This document shows, piece after piece, positions 24,094 through 35,100 of a DNA stretch of 64,000 bases. The translations under genes and the position numbers were made by a program. The notes beneath the pieces were generated by a model that was not told the DNA's origin, made no database searches, and was given only the letters and a program-made list of their open reading frames with translations. Positions within the stretch are counted from its first letter, which is position 1. The number at the start of each line of letters is the position of its first letter. Source of the DNA: Ambrosia x helenae (lineage: Eukaryota > Streptophyta > Magnoliopsida > Asterales > Asteraceae); the NCBI GenBank assembly GCA_030844895.1, contig CM061224.1, positions 78,782,127-78,846,126 on the forward strand, given 5' to 3'.

Positions 24094-25033
24094 ATATTCC
24101 CCCGAGAATGATGCTATCAATTCTTCATATGATCCTCAAAAGTATATCTCATACTGTCTTCGAATCTTCAAAAATCGGCTAAACACCCAAAATCTTTCAT
24201 TGTTGTTTTCCCCCCGCAAATATAGACCCTCCTAATTAATTCGAGACTAAAACTCAATCAGCAACTTCCACTCCGTGTAAGCTTTACGCTCGATTGATCA
24301 TCTCTACTATAATTGGCATGAGATAAAGGTTCAAACTTCTGAATGATTGAAGTAGTGTAAACAGCTTCATAGTCTAAGTGCTCAACCCACTATGTGAGCA
24401 CTTGGCTGAGTACTTGCCTAAGTGCTCAGCCCACTGTGTGAGCACTTGGCTGAGTACTTGCCTAAGTGCTCAGCCCATTGTGTGAGCACTTGGCTGAGTA
24501 CTTGACTAAGTGCTCAGGGATGACACACACAAGTATGCAGCATCCGTACAGCTCTGCTAGAATAAGACAATCATGCACAACTCCCAAAAAGAATAATCAT
24601 TATCCAATCATTGTAAACCCTAGGAGTCACAAATGCTCATCAGCCGCCATCTTATTTCTTCATATAAGTGCTCAAAATTCATCCACGAACAAGTACTCAA
24701 CATTCAAGATATGAAACAAGTACTCAAGATATGAAACAAGTACTCAACATTCAAGCATAAGTGCGCAGAATTGAAGCATAAGTGCTCAAAATTAAAGCAT
24801 AAGTGCTCAAAGTTCATCCACGAACATGTACTCAACATTCAAGATATGAAACAAGTACTCAAGATATGAAACAAGTACTCAATATATGAAATAAGTACTC
24901 AACATTCAAGCATAAGTGCGCAGAATTTATCTAAACACCATATTCAGCAGCTGTTTTACGTCTCCGGCGGGTTTCGGTTGAAGATCCAATCAAAACAAGC
25001 CTCAAACGAGCCAACCGTGGCTCTGATACCAAT
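24094..25033 (-). other. T internal domain, copy 3 (940 bp)
   Basis: Same length and content as copies 1 and 2 with a few substitutions (for example CTCATACTGTC near 24148). Non-coding. Confidence 0.88.
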
Positions 25034-25655
25034 TGATATCCCCAAATGATCTTGTTTAAGCCTTGAATTGATATAAAAATAGAGACGGGTGAATTTGAGC
25101 CAAGAAGAGACAACTAATATAAGAAAGATAGATATATATTGGATTAAACAAAGAGAACTTTCATTGAATGTAATAATAAGATAACAAGATAATCACCTAC
25201 CCTGGGTGAGCTCCCCCGGGGTGGTGGCTCCAAAATACACACCCTTCTATGGTGTCTAGTGTCCTATTTATAGATCCTGAGCCTTGTCCTCCAAGGAAGC
25301 CGCCACTTGCTTGGAAAACCACTAAAATCATGTTAGTACTTGGCTGAGTACTTGGCTGAGTATTTGACTAAGTGCTCAATGTGAGTACTTAGCTGAGTAC
25401 TTGCCTAAGTACTCAGTGTGAGTACTTGGCTAAGTACTTGGCTGAGTACTTGACTAAGTGCTCAGTGTGAGTACTTGGCTGAGTACTTGGCTGAGTACTT
25501 GACTAAGTGCTCAGTGTGAGTACTTGGCTGAGTACTTGCCTATGTACTCAGTGTGAGTACTTGGCTGAGTACTTGACTAAGTGCTCAGCCCACTGTGTGA
25601 GTACTTGGAAAACTTGCTTGTAATTGATAATATCATTCTCTAATTTGACCCAACA
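25034..25655 (-). repeat. T LTR4 (622 bp, minus-strand 5' LTR)
   Basis: It carries right-type alleles throughout and ends CCCAACA followed by the TSD GAACC. The repeat tract lacks the TTGGCGGAG and GACTAGGTG variants seen at the right end of LTR1-3. Confidence 0.92.
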
Positions 25656-26375
25656 GAACCAGCTCCTGAGAGTTTAAGGAAACAGTGCATGGTTGATCAA
25701 TATCCCATTGCAAGTTTTTCCAAGTCGCACATCAAAGAGAACTATGAGGAATACCGTGCGTGTTTTAAGTGTGGGGAAAGGGGACATTTACTTGCCACCT
25801 GCCCGTATGTACGACACAAGAGGCATGAGGTGGAGATGAGGCAACGTCATGATTATCCGGTTGACAATTACAGTTATCCACAAAGACGGTTTTTTCCTAA
25901 GCCAGCACCTTATTATAACCAAAACAATTTTTACAACAAAAGGGAAAACCGTCCGATGACTTATGACAAACGCAACCGGATAGCCACTGAGAAACCTGTG
26001 AAGAAACCTGTGATGAACTCAACTGCTGATAACAAAAAGGTCCCTCCTAAACCTAATGTAAAACCAGCAGTTGGACCTGTCTCTATTAAATCAGAAAAGG
26101 TAACCAAGAAGGTTGTATTTAAAGACGAAGTATAGAAACCGACTGAGAACTCAAAATCTCAGATCCGGATCTTGAAAAGGTCTGAACAATCATGGTCATC
26201 AAAGGAGTCTGAGGGTGCCTCAACTTCACAGAATGTGAAAACTGAGAAAAAGAAAGTTGAGTATAAGAAGAAAGGGGCTGAGAAAACCCAAGATGTTTGT
26301 GAATCAAAAGAATCTTTGAAACAACCTGTTCAAAGACCCAAGACCAAACAGGCTTGGGTCCCCCTAAAGATCTAA
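25656..26375 (+). pseudogene. gag: S2 gag, part 2: second zinc knuckle and basic tail
   Basis: Coding resumes after T as APESLRKQCMVDQYPI. The second CCHC knuckle is CFKCGERGHLLATC (25761-25802). A basic proline-rich tail follows, ending KTKQAWVPLKI and TAA (26373-26375). An extra stop TAG lies at 26133-26135. A second knuckle about 640 codons after the first is shared by S1 and S4. The function of this C-terminal region is unknown; RNA binding is suggested by the knuckle and basic residues. Confidence 0.88.
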
Positions 26376-26391
26376 CTGCTTTACTTCATAT

Positions 26392-29300
26392 GTGAAGGGA
26401 GCTCCAGCTGGCCCTGTTAGCAGCCTATGGATTGTTGACAGTGGAGCTTCTAGTCACATGACAGGGGATCTCACGCTACTCTTTGATATCAAGAACATAA
26501 ATGGAGGTTACGTAGCGTTTGCAGGAAATAAAGGAAGCTACATTACGATGGAGGGTAGTGTTAGCAATGGGGTCGTGACATTTGAGCGGATATCGTATGT
26601 GAAACAGATAGATTACAATTTGCTCAGTGTTAGCCAAATCTGTGATAAGCAATTTTCTGTTTATTTTGACGACAAATCTTGCTATATCTTGAAACCGGGT
26701 TTTGAACTTCCAAAAGAGTGGGTGATGCTAAAGGCACTGAGAGTAAACAACTTGTATATTCTCGATATGTCCAAAGCTTTGACCACCCATGGCCAAGTCA
26801 CGTGTTTCCTCTCTAAGGCTACAGAAAAAGAATCTATTATGTGGCACAGGAGAATGGGACACATTCATTTGAGAAAGATGAACCAGTTAGTGAAGAATGA
26901 ACTTGTCACGGGAGTTAATGTGAAACATTTCCATTTGAATGACAAGTGTGTTAGTTGTAAAAAGGGAATGCAGCACAAACAGGCCCATAGACCAAAGAAA
27001 GTAAATTCTGTTGAACTACCGCTTGAGCGTTTGCACATGGATTTATTCGGTCCAGTCAAGCGTAAAAGTCATGCCGGGGAATTGTACTGTCTTGTGGTGA
27101 CTGACGATTATTCAAGATTCTCATGGATTATGTGCTTACACCAGAAAAGCGACACGTTTGCCAACCTGAAAGTTCTGTTTACACGTCTGGAGAATATCTA
27201 TGGTCTAAAGATCAAACGAATCCGGAGTGATAATGGGACGGAGTTCAAAAACGCTCAGATGGAGGATCTTTGTGAAAACAAGGGAATTCATCATGAATTC
27301 AGCGCTCCGTATACACCCCAGCAGAACGTCGTCGTGGAAAGAAAGAACAGGACTCTAATTGAAACGGCGAGAACTATGCTTGCGGGCTCTAATCTTCCAG
27401 TCATGTTCTGGAACGAAGCAATTTACGTAGCATGTTATACTCTAAACCGTGTTTTAACAGTGAAGAAGTTTGGCAAAACTTCTTATGAGCTGTTGAACCG
27501 ACGAAAGCCGAATCTGGAGTATCTAGAACCATTTGGTGCCCCGGGTACAATGCTTAATCCGTCGGAGAAGTTCGCACCAAAGGCTGAAGAAGGTTATTTT
27601 GTTGGATATGCAACCCCACTAAAACGGGTATTCAACAAAAGAACTAGCAAAGTCGAGGAGTGGGCTAATGTCGAAGTACAAAGATATACTCAAAATGTAC
27701 AGGGTGGAGGTCCAGATTGGATGTTTTATTACAAAGACTTCTTTGAATCATTCAATCTAGATAGCATGGTTGAAGAAGCTGTACTCCGCTTATATTACGA
27801 GGTCGAAAACGCAGTGACTTCACCGTTAGTGCGTCCGATCACTGTAAATCCTCAAGCAGCTTCTAATGATACTACTGCTCCTGTGATGGAAGAAGAGGTG
27901 TTCCAAGAAGCTTCAACAACGCTTAATTCATCAGATTCAGAAGATGAAGACGATGATGCTACAAGTGAAGCTATTCTGGACAATGCTACAGTGACACCAC
28001 CAGTGAACCCAACTACAACTGATGCTTCAACATCGAATGTGGGTAATGATCTGGTTTCTACAGAGAATTTGACGACTCAAACGGGAGTACAAGTACCTGA
28101 TTATCCGGAATCTCGGATACATCGGATACACCCGCTTGAACATGTTATTGGTGATCCTGGTAGCAGCGTTATGACAAGAGGGCAATTGAGAAATGCTCAA
28201 GCACCAGAAAATATTGGCAATCTTGCTTTATATGCTAAAATACAGAAATCTGGTTTTCAAAATGACTGGTCTTTCACTTGTTATGTTTCGCAGGTCGAGC
28301 CGCGGACATACAAGGAAGCCCTTTTGGATGATGCCTGGGTGGAAGCAATGCAAGAAGAGTTGTTACAATTTCAGAAACTCGGATTATGGACGCTGACAGA
28401 TTTTCCCTCGGGAAGAAAGAAGATCGGAACCAAATGGGTGTTTAAGTGTAAGAAGGATGATAGAGGAGTTATAGTGAGATACAAAGCCCGTTTGGTTGTT
28501 CAAGGTTTTCATCAAGTTGAGGGAATCGACTATAATGAAATCTATGCACCTGTTGCACGCTTGGAAGCTATCCGAATGTTCCTAGCGTTTGCATCCTGGA
28601 AGAAATTCAAGGTGTATCAGATGGATGTGAAGAGCGCATTTCTTTACGGTGTGGTCAAAGAGGAAGTTTACGTAGGTCAACCGCCAGGCTTTGAGGACCC
28701 TATTCACCGGGATAAGGTTTATGTCTTAAACAAAGCTCTCTACGGGTTGCACCAGGCTCCGAGACAATGGTATGAGGAGCTGAGCACGTATCTTCTCTCG
28801 AAAGGATTCAAACGCGGATTGGTAGACTGCACACTGTTCACGAAACGAGCAGGAGATGACTTGCTTCTTGTGCAAATTTTCGGGTCTACTAACGAACTTC
28901 TGTGCAGGGAATTTGAAAAAGTTATGCAGGAAAACTTCGAAATGAGCGCAATGGGAGAAATGCAGTTTTTCCTAGGCTTGCAAGTGGAGCAAAGACCAAC
29001 GGGGATCTTTATTCACCAGACGAAATACGTTTCTGAAGTCTTGAGCCGATTCCAGATAGATGATTCAAAGCCGATGGATACCCCGATACAACCTAATCAC
29101 GGGATTGGAGTTGACGTTAAGGGGGAGCTGACTGATCCATTTACATACAGAGCAATCGTCGGATATCTGATGTATCTCACCGCGTCTAGACCAGATATAA
29201 TGTTTGCAACATGTCTTTGTGCACGATATCAGTCGAAGCCGAAACAGAGTCATCTTGCAGCTGTCAAGCGTATCCTTAGATATCTGAAGGGTTGTCCATC

Positions 29301-29808
29301 GAAAGGACTTTGGTACCCTCATGATGATAATTTTGACCTAATCGCTTTTAGTGATGCAGATTGGGGTGGCTGTGACAAAGACAGCAAATCCACAACGGTT
29401 GGATCTCAGTTTATGGGGAGCAGGCTCGTGACCTGGCAATGCATGAAACAAACCGCAGTTGCACTATCCACATGTGAAGCAGAATACGTTTCAGCATCGA
29501 GCTGCTGCTCACAGGTTCTTTGGATCCAACAACAGATGGTGGATTACGGTTTGCAATTTCTTAAACCCCCTATTTACTGTGATAATGAAGCCGCAATCGC
29601 ATTAACAAAAGACTTAGTAAATCACTCAAAGGCTAAACATATCCGGATTAAATATCATTTTATTCGTGATTGTTATGCTAAAGAGTTCATCGATGTGGTC
29701 AAAATCCACACTGATTACCAACGCGCAGATCTTTTTACCAAAGCTTTTGACAAATCCAGATTTGATTATCTTTTAAAAGCTAATGGTATTAAAGAAAAAC
29801 AAGACTGA
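26392..29808 (+). CDS. pol: S2 pol: protease-integrase-RT-RNase H, open frame but RT catalytic motif deleted
   Basis: An open frame of 1138 codons, starting at GTG, so it was presumably translated with gag. Domains in order are protease (WIVDSGASSHMTGD, about residue 14), integrase zinc domain (WHRRMGHIHL; CVSCKKG), integrase core (MDLFGP, RSDNGTEFKN, QNVVVERKNRTL), an acidic linker, RT (YQMDVKSAFLYG; LNKALYGLHQAPRQWY) and RNase H (FSDADWGG, STCEAEYVSASS, YCDNEAAIAL). At residues 829-830 the text reads QIFGSTNEL where S3 and S4 have QIYVDDII before the next F. Six residues, including both catalytic aspartates, are lost in frame. The integrase QNG is QNV. The protein could be made but could not reverse-transcribe. 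Confidence 0.93.
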   Translation: MKGAPAGPVSSLWIVDSGASSHMTGDLTLLFDIKNINGGYVAFAGNKGSYITMEGSVSNGVVTFERISYVKQIDYNLLSVSQICDKQFSVYFDDKSCYILKPGFELPKEWVMLKALRVNNLYILDMSKALTTHGQVTCFLSKATEKESIMWHRRMGHIHLRKMNQLVKNELVTGVNVKHFHLNDKCVSCKKGMQHKQAHRPKKVNSVELPLERLHMDLFGPVKRKSHAGELYCLVVTDDYSRFSWIMCLHQKSDTFANLKVLFTRLENIYGLKIKRIRSDNGTEFKNAQMEDLCENKGIHHEFSAPYTPQQNVVVERKNRTLIETARTMLAGSNLPVMFWNEAIYVACYTLNRVLTVKKFGKTSYELLNRRKPNLEYLEPFGAPGTMLNPSEKFAPKAEEGYFVGYATPLKRVFNKRTSKVEEWANVEVQRYTQNVQGGGPDWMFYYKDFFESFNLDSMVEEAVLRLYYEVENAVTSPLVRPITVNPQAASNDTTAPVMEEEVFQEASTTLNSSDSEDEDDDATSEAILDNATVTPPVNPTTTDASTSNVGNDLVSTENLTTQTGVQVPDYPESRIHRIHPLEHVIGDPGSSVMTRGQLRNAQAPENIGNLALYAKIQKSGFQNDWSFTCYVSQVEPRTYKEALLDDAWVEAMQEELLQFQKLGLWTLTDFPSGRKKIGTKWVFKCKKDDRGVIVRYKARLVVQGFHQVEGIDYNEIYAPVARLEAIRMFLAFASWKKFKVYQMDVKSAFLYGVVKEEVYVGQPPGFEDPIHRDKVYVLNKALYGLHQAPRQWYEELSTYLLSKGFKRGLVDCTLFTKRAGDDLLLVQIFGSTNELLCREFEKVMQENFEMSAMGEMQFFLGLQVEQRPTGIFIHQTKYVSEVLSRFQIDDSKPMDTPIQPNHGIGVDVKGELTDPFTYRAIVGYLMYLTASRPDIMFATCLCARYQSKPKQSHLAAVKRILRYLKGCPSKGLWYPHDDNFDLIAFSDADWGGCDKDSKSTTVGSQFMGSRLVTWQCMKQTAVALSTCEAEYVSASSCCSQVLWIQQQMVDYGLQFLKPPIYCDNEAAIALTKDLVNHSKAKHIRIKYHFIRDCYAKEFIDVVKIHTDYQRADLFTKAFDKSRFDYLLKANGIKEKQD

Positions 29809-31189
29809 TCACCACCTCAGTTTATCACTTTTTAGTTTAAATTTTTACTGCTTTTCCGAAAAATTTCGAAAATCCAAAAACATTAAAAAAATTTCAAAAT
29901 CCATAAAAATTAGAAAATTTCTTTGCTGACTGCTATATCTTCTTCCCTTAGATTAATGCCGTCAGATTTCTGTGAACAAACGATATCTGGGCAGTCACAT
30001 ATTTGAAATGCTCCAGCTTATCCTTGGGAACAGTAAATTCAAAATTTATAAAAATCAGAAAAATCAAAAATGATTTCCTGGAGTATAAAGGGAAATGATA
30101 GTACATCAGTGGGGATCTGACACATTCTAAATAATGTACTGCTATATAGGGCGTGTGTCTGAGTCTGTGCGATGTGCAGATAGGCTTCGTAGACCTATTA
30201 CTGCGTGCCTGATACATACATATCAAACGAATTGTTGTGTGGATGAACTCCTCATGGGCATATGGTCTTAGTACCGTAATTTCGTTTGATAGGGTATTTG
30301 TACAAAACTCGAAGGTTTAGGGTCGTTATGTTATTAGTTGTCTGGGGATAGCCTCTCTGATCTTCTGCTGTAAGTCATTACGGACCTAGATCAGACAGGG
30401 TGTCTTTATAAAAGAGCTTTATGCCAAATCCTAAATTTACCGAATTGAGGAACTTTCTATGTCATATTATGATCAAAGATTATCTATTACATCGTATTAA
30501 TCACTGATGCAAATCATGATTAATATCAATCCTCAACCTGGTACAGTGTATATGTTACTTTGCTGCATTAATTTGCTGACCTGTATACCTCTATGCATTA
30601 TACCTTGTAAAATTACAGACGACGAAAGCATAATCACGCTTTACAATGAGTCTTTGTGCATTTACTTCTTGATACGGGAGTATGTCGTGTGCGTGGGTAC
30701 CACAGACAATTATGTTTATGCTATAAATATCCGTATCAGTTTAAAGCACTGCACAAAAGTCTGCATGAGAGTTTATGTGGATCACAATATCAGCAGTTGC
30801 CAGATCACACATTGACTTTAATGATAATAATTCAAAAGATCAACGGTGTGATCAGATTTCTCAATAACTGATATGATCCCTTTACCGGAATTCACAAAAA
30901 CATTTACTGTTTTTCATTTAGATTTTTGCATTTTATTTTCTCGTCAAAAATTACAAAACTCAAAAAGATTTTCGGTGTGTTTTAGCATAAACTTTAAAAA
31001 ATCCAAAAAGATTTTTCATTTCCATCTTATTTTTGATAACTGATGGTGGTTGATGTCGATTTTCTAAACCTTGATGCACCATTTGAGCTTTGTAACCTTT
31101 TAAATGTGAAAATATGCATGTTGGATGCTTAAAAGATGAAAAATAATTGGAACGGGACTCGTTTTTGAGATTTGAAAAATTTATCAAAA

Positions 31190-31400
31190 ATCCCAATTCT
31201 CATTCGCCCATTCGGTTGGTCGACTGTGGGATTTTTCATGTTCCTTCGTATGTTTTAAACGGACGAAGGAGAGTGTTCCTGAACATATGTTTCATTCGAA
31301 CCCTTTTGGCTCATTCGAACCTTTAACTAGGGTCGAAGGAGACAAAAGCTTCTCATTCGACCGGGAAGAACAGGCGAACGAGTATGCCTATATATACCAT
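31190..31400 (+). promoter_or_regulatory. LTR-like internal promoter upstream of ORF3
   Basis: CATTCGCCC, GACGAAGG, CATTCGAACC and GGTCGAAGG motifs lead to GGCGAACGAG, 5 nt, then CTATATATA (31389-31397). The S2 LTR has GGGCGAATG, 6 nt, CTATATATA and the S4 LTR GGGCGAATG, 8 nt, CTATATATA. Motif order, spacing and TATA sequence therefore repeat the LTR core promoter. S3 has the same block at 47685-47890 on minus. ORF3 begins about 730 nt downstream. Promoter activity is inferred, not shown. Confidence 0.62.
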
Positions 31401-31650
31401 ATCAGTCTCAATCGAACCTTTACAAAAAATTTTCAAATTTTTCTCTCTAACCTCACCTTGTTGCCCTATTGATTTGCACCATACCATTGTGTTCGTTACA
31501 TTCACTGATCATTTTCCACTATATCTTACAGGTTAACATCACAGATTCAAGGATTAATCACTATTTCTTTGTTTCGAGCCCTAATTCTTAAAATATGATT
31601 TTAACCAGTTCATTGTTGAAATTGATATTGAGGATTCCTTATTTCTGTGT

Positions 31651-31661
31651 TTTAGGGGGAG
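31651..31661 (+). other. Internal polypurine tract in S2 spacer
   Basis: TTTAGGGGGAG is present here, in S3 at 47429-47440 (minus) and in S4 near 63895-63905. Multiple PPTs upstream of the 3' LTR are a described Sirevirus feature. Confidence 0.6.
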
Positions 31662-32126
31662 AAAATTCATAAACCAAGGTTTCAAAAACAGCAGATTGAT
31701 CAATTGATCATCATTTAAGTTTGAACCCTAGGTTTAATAAGAAAACACAGAAATATTGTGAATTTGATAAAACTGTTGGTTTAAAAAGATTAATCGACAT
31801 TGTTACTAGCAATACAAATCAAAAGAACATGATCAGAAACCATAAAATTCAAAATTGAAATTTCAAAAATATGAACAGACTCCTTCGACCCTTTCGAATG
31901 GGCGAAGGAGATGACAAACTGGTTGAATGAAAATCTTGTGGGCGAATGAAACTTTTTATCAAAATTTTCACATTCGTACCATTCAATTTTCTCATTCGCA
32001 CCTAGTTTTTCACATTCGCACCCCCGTTTGGGCGAATGAGAATGATAAATACCAAATTTTCAAGGTTTGAATTTTTGTTGATTTTTTTTTAACATGTTTC
32101 TTTGTTTTTGTTTTGCAGATTAAACC

Positions 32127-35100
32127 ATGTCTGAGCAGGAGAAGACTACTGAGCAAGCTGGATCGTCCTCACAACCTTCTAAGAAAGCTTCTAAAGAGCC
32201 TTTAACCTTCGAGAATGCGCATAATTGTTGTGCGTATCTCGGAGAAGTTAAAAAGCACACGGAGTTTGTCGAGATCATTGAATTCTTGAAGAGGAGTAGG
32301 GTGATAGACGCGATTGCTACACCTTACTATTATTTACAGAGATATGATGCAAGAATTCTGGTCAGGAGCAAAGCTGGACTTCTGGAATTGCGAGTCATGT
32401 TTGATTAGCAAGATCCAAGGACAGAGAGTTATTGTATGTGAGCAGGATTTAAGAGAAGCATTGAATTTACAAGATGAGAAGACAGATCCTAAGGAGCTGA
32501 GTTTCATGGATCAGCGAAAGTGCTTCCTGAGAATGAAGTACAATGGACCGATCACTGATGGTTCATTGCACAAGGGAAAACTGTGCCCTCAATTCAAATA
32601 TTTGGCACACGTTTTGATACATGTCTTCGGATCAGCCGCTGGAGGATATGACTTGATGCGCAAGAGTATTAGCTCTATGATGGTAGCCCTGGTATTGAAC
32701 AAACTGTTCAATGTTTCAGGAATGCTGATGGAACACTTGTTAGAGCCTGTGAACAGCACGAGGAATCTAAAGTTTCTGCTATATCCTCGTTTCCTCCAGA
32801 TGGTATTTGATAACAAGTATAAAGACTTGAAGAGAGATCCTAAGAATATTGTTGTTCAAGAACATATGTCGCTCAATACACTTGCTAGGATGAAAGCGTA
32901 CAAAGGATTGTCTGTCAATGAACGTCCACCAGTAAGGCGTTTATTTGGACATCTAGCAAGGATTGATTATACAGAACCAGGAAAAGGGCTTGTGAGACAT
33001 GCGAACGGTGATTCAGATCCAGATGACCCATTACATCCTGTTGATCCAGATGCGAAGCGCAAAAGACAGGTTGTTAATGTCGGTGCTAAGAGTGGAAAGG
33101 TTAAGGAGAAAGGGATAAGGTTAGAGGTTGTGTCTGAACCTGAGAAGAAGAAGAGCACACCAAGACGTAACAAGACGATGGCAAAGAAAGGTTTGCATAT
33201 TGTGGATGAAGTGTCGATTGATTCAGAGGAGACGCAAGAAGATGAACATTGGGACTCGGAGACTGAAACGTTAAAGACCGCCACGCCCAAGGCCACAGTG
33301 GCTTGTGAGTCTGTTAGTCAGATTGTTGAAGATCAAGGAACTAAGAGTCCAATTCCTGTTGATGATGATGAAGTGATTCTGAATTTAGATGAAGATTTTT
33401 CTGGCTCACCTATACAGGCTACAAAGTCAAAGAAGAAGAAACAGGAGAAACCGAGTCAAAAGAGAAAGATAGAGATTGAATCGCTCATTGCTGGTAAGAA
33501 ACTACCACCAGCTTCTAGTTCTAAGTCACCGGTTACTGCACCTGCATCAAAGAAACAAAAGACTGCAACTACTTCGAGCACACAACAAGGAGATGATATA
33601 CCTGTTGATCAGTTTAATGAAGCTTTAGATAATGTGCTTAAGAAGATGAGGAAAGGCAAACTGCCTGAAGTTGCTGAAACGCCTGTGAAGAAGAAGGTTT
33701 TAGTTGATAGTGATATTATGAATGCTGTGAATCAAAGGTTATCTGAGATGATGAGTATTATCAATAAACAGCAAACAGAGATCGAGCAATTGAAGTCAAA
33801 TGATCGAAAGATGTTGGAAGTCGTAGTCACATCCCATGATGATAGTGAAGCATTGAAGAAAACAATCAAGAAGTTAAAAAAAGAGAACAAGAAATTGCTG
33901 AAGCACGAGCAACGAAACACCAGAAGGGTTATTGTCTTGAAAGAGGAGAACAAACAGCTAAAGAAGAGTAACAAGCACATGGATGATTTGATAAAAGACT
34001 TGTACTCTCGAGCTCCTCTACTTCAAGCTGGTGAAGAAGATAAAGAACGAGAAGAAGAGCAAGTAGATTTTGAACCATTTGACGAAGAAGAGGATGAAGA
34101 TCTTGATGAAGATGCTGGTAATGATCCTCAAAAGAAGAAGAAGAAAGATGATGGAGATGATGGAGGTTCAGATGGTGGATCGAGTGATGGAAACAGCTTT
34201 GCTTATGATAGTGATGACGATGATGATGACAACGCTGAAAAGTATACATATGAGAAGCGTGATTCGAGTAAGGGTGGAGAGTCAAGCTCTAAGACTCCAG
34301 GTGAAAATGATGATGACGATATCCTCTGGAATGAAAAACTGCAGTCGTTATCTGAAGAAGACAAGAACATGTATCGCCAGATGCTTACAGATCGAGTCTG
34401 GACGATTGACATGACAAGCAGATTTCCAGAAATATTCGAGTCGAGCAATAAGCTGTTTGAATTGGAGTTTGATGACCCAGATCTTGAAGATGGAGAGGTT
34501 TCTGCGGCAGTTTCTAAAGAAATACTTGAAGGTTTAGCTAAACAGGTGGGAAAGGAAGCCGGGAATAATTCTGATGATCGTGACGTTCCTGCTTTTGAAG
34601 AGGTTGAAATGGAGGATATAACAAGTGAGGAATATCCACAATATTTCATGAATAATCAAGATTGTGGATTTCCTGGATTTTCTGATGATGTGCTAATCCA
34701 GGCCGACAAACTGGCTAAAGAGAAGAGCAAAGTGTTTGAAGATGAGATTTATAAATGGCATGATAAACCACGGTTCGGGCAATCAGATAGTTTGAAGTAG
34801 TTTTTGAGGAAATTAAAAGAGAAAGAGAATAACCGTCCGAAAGCTGCTGTACAAGGTAGCTTTTATAAACTTCACAGTGGGATTTTCAAAGATCGTGCAT
34901 TAGCCTGGAAGTTAATTAAGCAACTGAGATGCATAGCAGTGAAGTGGGAGAAGGGGATCTTATATTTTGATAAGTTTCATCATTTGAAGACTCTTCCTTA
35001 TTGGGCTATTCGTGATATTTGTCGTCACCATTTAACGGGAGCGTCAAATAGTCAGATTACATACTTTGCTGAGAAGATGACGAGAGAAAGCCGAACCAAG

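Larger units (their letters stand above)
20368..25660 (-). mobile_element. T: tandem array of a small non-coding LTR element (4 LTRs, 3 internal domains)
   Basis: Direct repeats GAACC (20368-20372 and 25656-25660) flank the whole array 20373-25655. Excising it with one TSD rejoins the gag frame. The order is LTR-internal-LTR-internal-LTR-internal-LTR, each internal domain exactly 940 bp. A PBS complement (GCTCTGATACCA on plus) lies just left of LTR2, LTR3 and LTR4, and a purine tract (CTCGGGGGAAT on minus) just right of LTR1, LTR2 and LTR3, so the element is on minus. A single unit would be about 2.1 kb. No credible protein is encoded; it is TRIM/SMART-like but larger than classic TRIMs. It would depend on other elements for reverse transcription. 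Confidence 0.92.
29809..32126 (+). other. S2 pol-ORF3 spacer
   Basis: This 2.3-kb stretch has no convincing gene. It matches S3 (46967-49258) along its length in opposite orientation, and its first part matches S4 after pol. An LTR-like promoter block lies at 31190-31400, a polypurine tract at 31651-31661 and a second motif cluster at 31867-32044. It ends TTTTGCAGATTAAACC ahead of the ORF3 ATG, which includes a 3' splice-site-like TTTTGCAG. Confidence 0.75.

Noticed and set aside
21330..24714. An identical 82-residue frame in each of the three T internal domains
   Set aside because: It is identical only because the domains are recent copies. Its sequence is made of the AGTACT/AGTGCTCA repeat words, has no known domain, and sits antisense to the direction of the element.
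20680..25600. CRISPR-like array of short repeats
   Set aside because: The repeats are contiguous 12-bp units inside LTRs of a retroelement in plant DNA, without unique spacers or cas genes.
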